NCBI RefSeq assembly: GCF_003999995.1
Contig: NZ_RJAD01000003.1
Location: forward strand, 62,001 to 126,000
Direction: 5' to 3'
DNA: 64,000 nt
Source of the DNA: Microbacterium sulfonylureivorans
Lineage (GTDB): Bacteria; Actinomycetota; Actinomycetes; Actinomycetales; Microbacteriaceae
Numbering within the stretch: position 1 is the first letter of the stretch; each line of letters begins with the position of its first letter. A program made the translations under genes and the position numbers. Positions 8,712 through 17,114 of the stretch are shown piece by piece. The notes under the pieces were generated by a model. That model was not told the origin of the DNA, did no database searches, and saw nothing but the letters and a program-made list of their open reading frames with translations.

Positions 8712-9203
8712 GTGTCCAGCGATGCCCCCGTGACCTTCCTCACGCAGGATGCCTACGACCGCCTCGCCCACGAGCTCGAGGAGCTCTCGACGACGGGTCG
8801 TGAGGAGATCGCGAAGAAGATCGAAGCGGCCCGCGAAGAAGGCGACCTCAAGGAGAACGGCGGCTACCACGCCGCCAAGGACGAGCAGGGCAAGCAGGAG
8901 GCGCGCATCCGCACCCTCCAGCATCTCCTCAAGACCGCGACCGTGAGCGAGGCTCCGCAGAGCACCGGGGTCGTCGAGCCCGGCACCGTCATCACGGCGA
9001 TCGTCGCGGGCGGCGAAGAGGTCTTCCTGCTCGGCAACCGCGAGATCGCCGTCGGCTCCGAGCTCGACGTCTACAGCGAGGCCTCTCCTCTGGGCGCGGC
9101 GATCCTCGGACGCCGCGAGGGTGAGGAGACGTCGTACACCGCGCCCAACGGCCGCGAGATCGCCGTCGAGATCGTCAAGGTCGAGACCTACACCGGGCAG
9201 TAG
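8712..9203 (+). CDS. greA: Transcription elongation factor GreA
   Basis: A 163-residue GreA. The N-terminal coiled coil (about 10-80) has the acidic tip EEGDLKENGGYHAAK, whose Asp/Glu pair positions Mg2+ in the RNA polymerase secondary channel so that backtracked transcripts are cleaved. The C-terminal FKBP-like domain (about 85-163) contains PLGAAILGRREGEE and ends in beta strands. I chose GTG 8712 because AGGAG lies 7 nt upstream; an upstream in-frame ATG at 8670 would add an unrelated stretch. It sits downstream of DUF4307 and converges on ilvA. Confidence 0.93.
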   Translation: MSSDAPVTFLTQDAYDRLAHELEELSTTGREEIAKKIEAAREEGDLKENGGYHAAKDEQGKQEARIRTLQHLLKTATVSEAPQSTGVVEPGTVITAIVAGGEEVFLLGNREIAVGSELDVYSEASPLGAAILGRREGEETSYTAPNGREIAVEIVKVETYTGQ

Positions 9204-9227
9204 CCCACCCCGGGGCCGACCCGGCGC

Positions 9228-10484
9228 TCAGTCGGGGACGACGTTCGCCGCGTACCCCGCCTGCTCCAGCACCGAGATCACGTGGGCGCGGTGCTCCTCG
9301 CCGCGCGTCTCGACGCTCAGCTGAAGGATCACCTCGCTGATCTGCAGGCCCTGACCGTGCCGCGTGTGCAGCACCTCGATGACGTTCGCTCCGGCCTGCG
9401 CGAGCAGGTCGGAGACGCGGGCGAGCTGGCCGGGCCGGTCGGGCAGCGGGATCTGGAGGGTCATGTAGCGGCCGGATGCCGAGAGCCCGTGTGCGACGAC
9501 CCGCTGCAGCAGCAGGGGGTCGATGTTGCCGCCCGACAGGACGGTGACGGTCGGGCCCGACGCCGTGATCTTGCCCGCGAGGATTGCCGCGACGCCGACC
9601 GCGCCGGCCGGCTCCACGACCTGCTTCGCACGCTCGAGGAGCACGAGGAGCGCGCGGGCGATGTCGTCCTCCGACACCGTGACCACCTCGTCGACGAGAT
9701 CGCGGATGATCGCGAACGGCAGATCGCCGGGGCGTGCCACCGCGATGCCGTCGGCGATCGTCGGCCGCGTGGCGACCTCGATCGGATGCCCCGCCGCGAG
9801 CGACGCCGGATAGGCGGCGGAGTTCTCCGCCTGCACTCCGATGACGCGGATCGTGCGCCCTTCCGCGGCCGCGCGGGCCTTGACAGCTGCCGCGACGCCG
9901 GCGACGAGCCCGCCCCCGCCGATGCCGAGCACGATCGTGTCGAGATCGGGGAGCTCGTCCATGAGCTCGAGCCCGAGCGTGCCCTGCCCGGCGATCACGT
10001 CGGGATGGTCGAACGGGTGGATGAAGACGGCGCCGGTGCGCTCGGCGAACTCGGCGGCCAGGCGCAGCGGGGTCTCGACCGTCGCCCCCTCGAGGATGAC
10101 ATCGGCTCCGTAGCCCCGCGTCGCGAGCAGCTTGGGCACGGGCACGCCCAGGGGCATGAAGATCGTCGCCGCGATGCCGAGCGACTTGGCCGCGAGAGCG
10201 ACGCCCTGCGCGTGATTGCCGGCGGATGCCGCGACCACGCCGCGCGCACGCTCCTCCGCGGTCAGCCGCGACAGGCGGTACGTCGCGCCGCGGATCTTGA
10301 ACGATCCCGTGCGCTGGAGGTTCTCGAGCTTGAGGTGCACCGGCACGCCGAGGAGCTCCGAGAGGTGGAGGGACTCGTCGAGCGGGGTGTGGGCGATGAC
10401 CCCGTCGAGCACCGCAGCGGCGTCCTCGAAATCGGCGAGAGTCGGCGGCGAGAGTCGGCGCGCAGGCTGCGAGGTCATGCTCAC
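9228..10484 (-). CDS. ilvA: Threonine ammonia-lyase
   Basis: A 418-residue PLP (fold type II) enzyme that deaminates L-threonine to 2-oxobutanoate, the entry step of isoleucine synthesis. The Schiff-base Lys63 lies in GSFKIRGA. SAGNHAQG, the glycine-rich phosphate loop GIGGGGLVAG and SGGNIDPLLL are also present. A single ACT-like regulatory domain occupies about 335-418 (MTLQIPLPDRPGQLARVSDLL), so this is the short one-ACT form rather than the two-domain E. coli IlvA. The GTG start at 10484 overlaps the stop of the AI-2E gene (GTGA) and has GAGGAGG 8 nt upstream; an ATG two codons later is less well placed. Translational coupling to the transporter is likely. Confidence 0.92.
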   Translation of the reverse strand: MSMTSQPARRLSPPTLADFEDAAAVLDGVIAHTPLDESLHLSELLGVPVHLKLENLQRTGSFKIRGATYRLSRLTAEERARGVVAASAGNHAQGVALAAKSLGIAATIFMPLGVPVPKLLATRGYGADVILEGATVETPLRLAAEFAERTGAVFIHPFDHPDVIAGQGTLGLELMDELPDLDTIVLGIGGGGLVAGVAAAVKARAAAEGRTIRVIGVQAENSAAYPASLAAGHPIEVATRPTIADGIAVARPGDLPFAIIRDLVDEVVTVSEDDIARALLVLLERAKQVVEPAGAVGVAAILAGKITASGPTVTVLSGGNIDPLLLQRVVAHGLSASGRYMTLQIPLPDRPGQLARVSDLLAQAGANVIEVLHTRHGQGLQISEVILQLSVETRGEEHRAHVISVLEQAGYAANVVPD

Positions 10485-11671
10485 GAAGGTGTCCTCCTCG
10501 GACGCGGAACGGTGCTCCAGATCAGGTCGCCGGTCGGACGCGCGCCCGTCTCCCAGGCGCGTTGGGCGAGGTAGACGGCGACGACGTTGACGAACGCGGC
10601 GAGCGGTACGGCGAAGAGGGCGCCGGGGATGCCGGCGATCATCGCGCCGCCGGCGACGACGAGCACGACGGCCAGCGGGTGGACCTTCACCGCCGACCCC
10701 ATGAGGAGCGGCTGGAGGACGTGACCCTCGAGCTGCTGGACCCCGAGAACGACGATGAGCATCCACAGCGCGATCCACGGGCCGTTGTAGACGAGGGCCA
10801 GGAACACGGCGAGCGTTCCGGTGACCACCGCACCGACGATCGGCACGAATGCGCCGAGGAAGACCAGCACGGCGACGGGGATCGCGAGAGGGACACCCAG
10901 CAGGAAGGCGCCGAGGCCGATGCCCACGGCGTCGATGGTGGCGACCAGGAGCTGCGTGCGTGCGTAGTTGACGACCGCCACCCAGCCCGCCCGGCCGGCC
11001 CCGTCGGCCGCGGGGCGAGCCTTCTTCGGGAACAGCCGCAGGGTCCACCGCCAGATCCCCGCGCCGTCGGCGAGCAGGCACAGCAGGATGAAGAACGCGA
11101 GGATGCCGCCGGTCAGGACGTGTCCGACGGTGCTGCCGATCGCGAGCGCCCCCGACCAGAGCAGCTCCGCCTGCTGCTGCAGGAACGCCAGCCCCTGGGC
11201 GAGGAGCCCGTCGATCTGGTCCTCGGTGAGGTGCAGCGGCCCGCTGACGAGGTAGTCGCGGAACCGGTCGACCGCCTCGACGGTGCTCGCCTGCACCGAC
11301 GACCACTGCCGGGTGATCTGCCACGCGACGAGCCACAGCAGTCCGCCGACGATCGCGATGGTGCCGGCGACCGAGATGACGATCGCGAGCCACCTGGGCA
11401 TGCGGCGGCGCAGCATCCAGCTGAAGACGGGCCACAGGAGTGCGGTGATGAGGATCGCGACCAACAGAGGGATGACGAGGAGCTTCAGCTGGATGATCAG
11501 CCAGATGGCGACGCCGATCGCCGCGGCGACCACGAGCAGCCGCCAGGAGTAGGCGGTGACGATGCGCAGGCCGTGCGGCACCGTGCCGGACATCTCCGTC
11601 GTGACGACCCTGCTCCGATCGCGGAGGGCGTCGAACAGCGAGCCTCTGGGCTTATCGTCGGAGCCGCTCAT
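10481..11671 (-). CDS. AI-2E family transporter (PerM-like)
   Basis: A 396-residue integral membrane protein with about eight hydrophobic segments: two or three between 38 and 120, and the rest after about 175. The central soluble loop (about 120-170) is typical of AI-2E/PerM proteins, as is the conserved GAFVPIVGAVVTGTLAV near 285. The substrate is unknown; despite the name, autoinducer-2 export is proven for few members. The ATG has TAGACT at 11678-11683 six nt upstream, so it is probably leaderless. It is the first gene of a two-gene unit with ilvA, suggesting but not proving a link to amino-acid or oxo-acid transport. Confidence 0.85.
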   Translation of the reverse strand: MSGSDDKPRGSLFDALRDRSRVVTTEMSGTVPHGLRIVTAYSWRLLVVAAAIGVAIWLIIQLKLLVIPLLVAILITALLWPVFSWMLRRRMPRWLAIVISVAGTIAIVGGLLWLVAWQITRQWSSVQASTVEAVDRFRDYLVSGPLHLTEDQIDGLLAQGLAFLQQQAELLWSGALAIGSTVGHVLTGGILAFFILLCLLADGAGIWRWTLRLFPKKARPAADGAGRAGWVAVVNYARTQLLVATIDAVGIGLGAFLLGVPLAIPVAVLVFLGAFVPIVGAVVTGTLAVFLALVYNGPWIALWMLIVVLGVQQLEGHVLQPLLMGSAVKVHPLAVVLVVAGGAMIAGIPGALFAVPLAAFVNVVAVYLAQRAWETGARPTGDLIWSTVPRPRRTPS

Positions 11672-11774
11672 TCGGCCAGTCTAGGCGCGTCGCATGCCCC
11701 GCCGGTCATGTGCCCGAGCCCGCCGCAGGGTCGTGCAGGCCCGCGTGTCGGGCCTGCTGATTAGGCTTGCGCGC

Positions 11775-13052
11775 GTGAAGTCGACCCTCAGCGCATCCGA
11801 GGCGCGCCGCATCGCCCTCGCCGCCCAGGGCTTCGGCCGGCCGCGTCCCGCGTCTCCCGGCACGCGGCAGCTCAACCTGGCGCTCGCGCGCATGGCGACG
11901 CTCCAGATCGACTCGGTGAACGTGTTCGCACGATCGCACTACATGCCCCTCTTCTCACGCGTCGGGCCGTACGACACCGCCGCGCTCGATCGGCTGCTGT
12001 TCGCCCAGCGCCCGTCGTACGTCGAGTACTGGGCGCACGTCGCCGCCTTCATCCCCGCGTCCGACTGGTCGCTCTTCCGATTCCGCATGGACGACATGCG
12101 GGCGAAGCACGGGTCCGCGGCCGACGGGTGGTTCGAGCGCCACCGCTCGATCGTCGACTGGGTGCGCGCCGAGCTGACCGACCGCGGCCCGCTCCGGCCC
12201 GCGCAGATCGAGCACGATGCGAAGCAGGCGGCGCGCGGGCCGTGGTGGGATTGGGACGTCGTCAAGCACACCCTCGAATACCTGTGGCTGTTCGGCGAAG
12301 TCGCGATCGCCGGGCGTCGCGGGTTCGAGCGCCGGTACGGGATGGCCGGCGATGTCCTCCCGTCCGACGTCCTGGCGAACCCCGTGCCGCGCGACGACGC
12401 GATCCGCGAGCTGGTCCGCCGGGCCGCAGCCGCGTACGGGGTGGCGACGGCCGCCGACCTCGCCGACTACTGGCGCATCGCGAACCGGCCCGCCGTCGTC
12501 GCCGCGATCGCCGACCTGACCGACGCCGGCGAGCTCGAGCCGGTCACCGTCGACGGCTGGACGACGGGCGGCAGGCCCTCGAAGGCATGGGCGCACCGCG
12601 ATGCCGCCCTCCCTCGCCGAGTCGACGCCACGGCTCTCCTCACACCCTTCGATCCGGTGGTGTGGTTCCGCGACCGCGCCGAGCGGCTGTTCGACTTCGA
12701 GTACCGCATCGAGATCTACACACCCGCGCCGAAGCGCCGGTTCGGCTACTACTCGCTCCCCCTCCTGGTGGGCGACGACATCGTCGGGCGCATCGACCTC
12801 AAGGCCGACCGAGCCGCCTCGACGCTGCGCGTGCAGTCCGCCTGGTGGGAGCACGGCAGACCGGCGGATGCCGCGGCCCGCGTCGCCGACGAGCTCCGCG
12901 CAGCTGCGCGCTGGCAGGCGCTCGAGAGCATCTCGGTGTCACGGTGGGGAGATGCCGTCGACGACATCGCCGATGTGCTGCCCGAGGCTCGACGGCACGA
13001 TGCCGGGCCTGCCGAGCCGGTGGCGCTCGCCGCCGACGAGCCCGCGGGCTAG
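11775..13052 (+). CDS. YcaQ/AlkX-like winged-helix DNA glycosylase (HTH_42)
   Basis: A 425-residue protein of the HTH_42 superfamily, the group that includes E. coli YcaQ (AlkX), which unhooks DNA interstrand crosslinks, and Streptomyces AlkZ. The catalytic signature Q-hydrophobic-D is seen as Gln44-Ile45-Asp46 in ATLQIDSVNVFARSH, matching the AlkX rather than the QxQ AlkZ type. Other conserved parts are YVEYWAHVAAFIP and APKRRFGYYSLPLL. I chose GTG 11775 because TAGGCT at 11762-11767 is 7 nt upstream; the reading frame continues upstream but with atypical composition. Repair of bulky or crosslink alkylation damage is inferred from the family. Confidence 0.82.
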   Translation: MKSTLSASEARRIALAAQGFGRPRPASPGTRQLNLALARMATLQIDSVNVFARSHYMPLFSRVGPYDTAALDRLLFAQRPSYVEYWAHVAAFIPASDWSLFRFRMDDMRAKHGSAADGWFERHRSIVDWVRAELTDRGPLRPAQIEHDAKQAARGPWWDWDVVKHTLEYLWLFGEVAIAGRRGFERRYGMAGDVLPSDVLANPVPRDDAIRELVRRAAAAYGVATAADLADYWRIANRPAVVAAIADLTDAGELEPVTVDGWTTGGRPSKAWAHRDAALPRRVDATALLTPFDPVVWFRDRAERLFDFEYRIEIYTPAPKRRFGYYSLPLLVGDDIVGRIDLKADRAASTLRVQSAWWEHGRPADAAARVADELRAAARWQALESISVSRWGDAVDDIADVLPEARRHDAGPAEPVALAADEPAG

Positions 13053-13055
13053 CGT
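13050..13055 (+). promoter_or_regulatory. -10 box overlapping an upstream stop codon
   Basis: TAGCGT begins with the TAG stop of the YcaQ-like gene and is followed by AGGAGG and then GTG 13062. The spacing of 6 nt to the start codon fits a leaderless promoter. The same AGGAGG could also look like a Shine-Dalgarno but is directly adjacent to the start, too close to act as one. Confidence 0.5.
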
Positions 13056-13061
13056 AGGAGG

Positions 13062-13994
13062 GTGAAGCGCGGAGCCGTCGTCGGGATCGTCGCCGGCGCC
13101 GCCGTCGTCGCCCTCCTCGCCGGCGGCACGTGGTGGTTCGTCACCCGGCCGCAGAGCCCGGAGGACGCAGCGCGCACCTACCTCGACGCCCTCGCGAGCG
13201 GCGACTACGCGACCATCGACGGGATGCTGGGCGACGGTGCCGGCGACATCGAGAGCCTGGTCGAGGAGGCGTTCGTCGGAGCGAGCGGGTACATCACGGA
13301 GCCGGGCATCGCGGAGATCAGCAGCGACGGCGACGGCGCCGCGACGGTGAGCGCGGATGTCGAACTGGGCGGCGAGCCGCGCGAGCTGAGCTTCTCGCTG
13401 GAGGAGACGGACGGCGGTTGGATGCTCGTGGGCGATCACCTCGCGGAGTTGCGCGTCGACACGACACTCGCCGGACAGACCGGCGGCGATGCGGTGTGGA
13501 TCGGCGCCGCGCTCGCGCCCGCGAACATCGACCTGTCGCTGCTGCCCGCCGAGTACGACGTGCAGGCAGCACCGCGCGGCATCCTGTCGGGCACCGCGAC
13601 CGCCGTGGTGAGCACCGACGAGCCCACCACGATCGCCCTCGAGACCACGATCGCACCCGAAGCGACGGCCGCGGCGCAGACGCAGCTCAACGCCTACATG
13701 GACGAGTGCACGGCGACCGCCGCAGAGGTGCCCGAGTCCTGCGGGCTCCGCGTGCCGTGGGCCGTCGATCTGACATCGCTCGACACGATCGCGTTCCGGA
13801 TCGAAGAGCGCCCCGCGGTCGTGCTGTCGGGCGACGGCACAAGGTTCGAGGCGACCGGCGGGGTGGTCGTCGCCACGGCCAGCGGGACCCCGCGCGCCGG
13901 TTCGCCGGCCACGGTCACCTACCGCGCAGACGACTGGGCGCTGCGGGGATCGGTGCGCTTCACCGGCGACGAGATGGTCCTCCTCGTCGGCTGA
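13062..13994 (+). CDS. Membrane-anchored extracytoplasmic protein of unknown function
   Basis: A 310-residue protein with an N-terminal signal anchor (about 4-27, VVGIVAGAAVVALLAGGTWWFVT). A segment like the NTF2/DUF4878-type folds follows (SPEDAARTYLDALASGDYATIDGML, about 32-130), then a beta-rich region with one Cys pair (DECTATAAEVPESCG) near 220-235. NTF2-like similarity rests on that opening pattern only. It starts with GTG, probably leaderless, right after the YcaQ-like gene, and its stop directly abuts the stop of the convergent HTH_42 gene. No function can be assigned. Confidence 0.72.
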   Translation: MKRGAVVGIVAGAAVVALLAGGTWWFVTRPQSPEDAARTYLDALASGDYATIDGMLGDGAGDIESLVEEAFVGASGYITEPGIAEISSDGDGAATVSADVELGGEPRELSFSLEETDGGWMLVGDHLAELRVDTTLAGQTGGDAVWIGAALAPANIDLSLLPAEYDVQAAPRGILSGTATAVVSTDEPTTIALETTIAPEATAAAQTQLNAYMDECTATAAEVPESCGLRVPWAVDLTSLDTIAFRIEERPAVVLSGDGTRFEATGGVVVATASGTPRAGSPATVTYRADDWALRGSVRFTGDEMVLLVG

Positions 13995-15092
13995 TCATGC
14001 CTCCGGCAGTCCCTGCACATCCAGGCCCAGCCAGCGCGCGAGTTCGCGGATCTCAGTGTGGACAGCCTCCGTCGTCTCCGGATCGAACGGGGCGTCCTCA
14101 TGGACGGCGAAGACGCGGAGGACGCCCGCCTTGCGATCGGCCTTGGCATCGAGCTTGCCCACGAACCGGTCGCCGTGCAGGATCGGCAGCGCGAAGTACC
14201 CCCAGCGCCGCTTCACGGCAGGCTTGTACATCTCGAGCAGGTACTCGTACGCGAAGATCTCCTCCAGCCTCTTGCGATCGAAGACGAGCCGGTCGAACGG
14301 CGAGAGGAGCGCCGTGCGCGGCGCGAATCCTTCGACGGCGACGAGCGCCTCGGGGTCGACGCGCCACGTGCCGGGAGTGTCGTCGACGACGGCCTCATCG
14401 CCGATCAGCCCGACGTCGATGGGCTCGATCGGCTGCGCGAGGTTCTTCGCCCGGGCGACGCCGAACGACCTGAGCCGCCGCTCCGCGCGCTCGCGCGCGG
14501 AGTCTTCCGCCGAAACCTCGGGGATGTCGGCCGGGTACACCCGCGCGGCGAGATCGAACAGCCTGCCACCCGAGTCGCGTGACGAGATCGCCACCTCGCC
14601 GCGGAGCACGAGCATCTCGAGAAGCTGCAGGGTGTTGCGGTTGTTCGTCCACCCGGACGAGCGCCACGAGACCTGCGCCGTGTCGGGGATGTCGGCGGGG
14701 CGCAGCGGACCCTCGGCCCGGAGCTTCGCCATGACCTCCCGCCGGAAGACGTCGTTCGCGGCGAGCCAGTCGCGGGCCTCGCGCGAGTGCGGGCGCGTCG
14801 CCATCTCGGGGCGCAGGAGGGGGAGGTCGGCCATGGTGCGGTAGAAGCCGCCCCACTCGAACACCGCGCGGTCCTCCTCGACGAGGCGGGTGAGATCGGC
14901 GGGCTGATACGGCCAGCCGAGCCGGCTCCACAGGATCAGGTCGGCGCTCGGCGCGATCGCAGCGGTCGGCTCGATGTTGACGACCGTCAGCGCATCGATC
15001 GCCTCGACGATGCCCGCCGGGCGCTCGGCCGAGAGCAGCTGGGCATGCACGGCGATGCGTCGCGCCTGCTCACGCGTGAGCCGATGGACCAT
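13995..15092 (-). CDS. Winged-helix HTH_42 protein, divergent YcaQ relative
   Basis: A 365-residue paralogue of the YcaQ-like protein 0.9 kb away: same opening (LTREQARRIAVHAQ), same DRLVFDRKRLEEIFAYEYLLEMYKPAVKRRWGYFALPIL block, same DGRFVGK-like ending (HGDRFVGKLDAKADRK). At the position of the catalytic Q-x-D/Q signature it reads Asn39-Ile40-Glu41 (ALTVVNIEPTAA), so glycosylase activity of the YcaQ/AlkZ type is doubtful. The ATG has TAGCCT at 15099-15104 six nt upstream, so it is probably leaderless. Function unknown; a non-enzymatic DNA-binding role or altered chemistry are both possible. Confidence 0.78.
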   Translation of the reverse strand: MVHRLTREQARRIAVHAQLLSAERPAGIVEAIDALTVVNIEPTAAIAPSADLILWSRLGWPYQPADLTRLVEEDRAVFEWGGFYRTMADLPLLRPEMATRPHSREARDWLAANDVFRREVMAKLRAEGPLRPADIPDTAQVSWRSSGWTNNRNTLQLLEMLVLRGEVAISSRDSGGRLFDLAARVYPADIPEVSAEDSARERAERRLRSFGVARAKNLAQPIEPIDVGLIGDEAVVDDTPGTWRVDPEALVAVEGFAPRTALLSPFDRLVFDRKRLEEIFAYEYLLEMYKPAVKRRWGYFALPILHGDRFVGKLDAKADRKAGVLRVFAVHEDAPFDPETTEAVHTEIRELARWLGLDVQGLPEA

Positions 15093-15148
15093 GAGGCGAG
15101 GCTACTGCGCGCCGCCGACGCCGGGCGGCGGCATCCGCTCTCGTCCCG

Positions 15149-15718
15149 TCAGAACTGGACCCGTGGCGGCTCGGATATCGCGGCTCCGTCGACGACCTCG
15201 AAGAACTCGCGCTCGTGGAACCCGAGGTTGCGCGCGAACAGGTTGTTCGGGAACACCTTGATCTTCGTGTTCAGCTCGCGCACGCCGCCGTTGTAGAACC
15301 GGCGGGATGCCTGGACCTTGTCTTCGGTGTCGACGATCGCCTGCTGCAGCTCGAGGAAGTTCTGGCTCGCCTGCAGCTGCGGATACGCCTCGGCGACCGC
15401 GAACAGCGACTTCAGTGCCTGCTGCATGTGTCCCTCTGCGAGGCCCGCCTCGGCCGGCCCGCCGGCGGTCAAGGTCTCGGCGCGCGCCCGCGTGACGTTC
15501 TCGAACACGGCTTTCTCGTGCGCCGCATACCCCTTCACCGCCTCGATGAGGTTCGGCAGCAGGTCGGCACGCCGCTTGAGCTGTACCGTGATGTCGCTCC
15601 ACGCCTCATCGACGCGCACGTTCAGCTGGACGAGCGAGTTGTAGGTGGCCCAGAGGTAGATGCCGGCGATGGCGACGAGCGCCACGACGATCAGGACCGG
15701 GATCAGCCATTCCCACAT
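15149..15718 (-). CDS. lemA: LemA family protein
   Basis: A 189-residue protein with one N-terminal transmembrane helix (about 5-26, IPVLIVVALVAIAGIYLWA). The LemA core follows: NSLVQLNVRVDEAWSDITVQLKRRADLLPNLIEAVKGY and FYNGGVRELNTKI, ending in NLGFHEREFFEV. Members have an extracytoplasmic N-terminus and a helical cytoplasmic or periplasmic bundle; function is not settled. I chose the ATG at 15718 because GGAG lies 8 nt upstream; an in-frame ATG ten codons earlier has no ribosome site. It is not paired here with the usual TPM-domain gene. Confidence 0.9.
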   Translation of the reverse strand: MWEWLIPVLIVVALVAIAGIYLWATYNSLVQLNVRVDEAWSDITVQLKRRADLLPNLIEAVKGYAAHEKAVFENVTRARAETLTAGGPAEAGLAEGHMQQALKSLFAVAEAYPQLQASQNFLELQQAIVDTEDKVQASRRFYNGGVRELNTKIKVFPNNLFARNLGFHEREFFEVVDGAAISEPPRVQF

Positions 15719-15800
15719 AGCGGGGACTCCGTTCGAGGTTTCCCTCATCCTAGCGAGCGTCGCGCGGCTCTCACCCGCCCGTTCGCCGGACTCTCAGGCG

Positions 15801-17114
15801 TTACCCACCGAGCACGCGCTCGAGGTAGGGGTTGGCGAACAGCCGCTCGGGGTCGAGGCGATCGCGGAGCGCGACGAAGTCGTCGAAGCGCGGGTAGCGG
15901 TCGCGGAGGATCGAGGCATCCAGCGTGTGCATCTTGCCCCAGTGGGGCCGGCCGCCGAAGCCGAGCATGATCTGCTCGACCGCTTCGAAGTACTCGGTCG
16001 GATCGTCGCGCCAGTAGCGGTGGACGGCGATATACCCCGAGGTGCGACCGTGCGCCGTGGACAGCCAGCGGTCGTCGGCCGCGGCGAAGCGCACCTCGAC
16101 GGGGAACGAGATCCGCCATCCCCGCTCGTCCACGAGGGCGCGCAGCTCGTCGAAGGCCGGACGCACGTTCTCGGCCGGCAGCGCGTACTCCATCTCGCGG
16201 AACCGCACCGAGCGCGCCGTCGCGAACACGCGGGACGAGGCATCCGTGAATTCGCGGTCGCCCCACATCTTCACCGACAGCCGGTTGATGCCGGGAATCG
16301 TCGCGGGGATCGTCTTGGCGACGGTGCACGCCACCTGGTGCAGGCCGTTGCCGACGAGGATGTCGTCGACCCACTTGCCGACCGGAGCGAGCGGATGCCG
16401 CGGCGCGCTCTCGGGCAGCCGCGTGTTCGTCTTCGTCATTGCCCGGTCGGTGTGCGGGAACCAGTAGAACTCGAAGTGATCGGCGGCCGCGACGCGTGCA
16501 TCGAGGTTCGCCAGGACACCCGCCAGGTCTTCGGGCTGCTCGACGGCGTGGAGCACGAACGCCGGCACGCACTGCACGGTCACCTCGACGAGGATGCCCA
16601 GCGCGCCGAGTCCGAGCGCGATCGCCGGGAGGAGTTCGGGGTTCTCCGTGTCGCTGACGACGAGCAGGTCGCCGGATGCCGTCACCAGCGTCGCGCCGAC
16701 GATCTGCGTGGCGATGCCCCCGAAGCGAAGGCCCGTGCCGTGGGTGCCCGTCGAGATCGCGCCGGCGATCGACTGGCGATCGATGTCTCCGAGGTTCTCC
16801 ATCGCGAGGCCGTACGGCGCCAGGAGCGCCGGGACCTGGTGGAGCCGCGTTCCGGCGAGGAGCGTCACGCGCGAACGCTCGACATCGGTCGAGACGAGAC
16901 CGCTCAGGTCGGTGAGGTCGAGCAGCACGCCGGGCGCGACCGCGATCCCCGTGAAGCTGTGACCCGCACCGACCGCCTTGACCGGGATCCCCTGAGTCGC
17001 GGCCGCCACGACAGCGCGCTGTACGGCGGCGGTGGTGCGGGGGAACTCGACACGGCGGGGTCGCACCGACTCCGACCGACCCCAGTTCTGCCATCTGCCG
17101 CCCGGACGAGTCAC
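15801..17114 (-). CDS. FAD-linked aldonolactone oxidase (D-arabinono-1,4-lactone oxidase type)
   Basis: A 437-residue flavoprotein of the vanillyl-alcohol-oxidase fold. The N-terminal FAD-binding domain (about 15-185) carries the PP-loop VKAVGAGHSFTGIA and GAISTGTHGTG; the C-terminal ALO-type domain ends with RPHWGKMHTLDASILRDRYPRFDDF. The His in GAGHS is the residue that may carry FAD covalently in this family. Relatives oxidise aldonolactones or sugar alcohols; the substrate here is unknown. GTG 17114 overlaps the stop of the upstream PLP-enzyme gene (GTGA), so the two are coupled. Pairing of these two genes is a recurring actinobacterial arrangement. Confidence 0.87.
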   Translation of the reverse strand: MTRPGGRWQNWGRSESVRPRRVEFPRTTAAVQRAVVAAATQGIPVKAVGAGHSFTGIAVAPGVLLDLTDLSGLVSTDVERSRVTLLAGTRLHQVPALLAPYGLAMENLGDIDRQSIAGAISTGTHGTGLRFGGIATQIVGATLVTASGDLLVVSDTENPELLPAIALGLGALGILVEVTVQCVPAFVLHAVEQPEDLAGVLANLDARVAAADHFEFYWFPHTDRAMTKTNTRLPESAPRHPLAPVGKWVDDILVGNGLHQVACTVAKTIPATIPGINRLSVKMWGDREFTDASSRVFATARSVRFREMEYALPAENVRPAFDELRALVDERGWRISFPVEVRFAAADDRWLSTAHGRTSGYIAVHRYWRDDPTEYFEAVEQIMLGFGGRPHWGKMHTLDASILRDRYPRFDDFVALRDRLDPERLFANPYLERVLGG

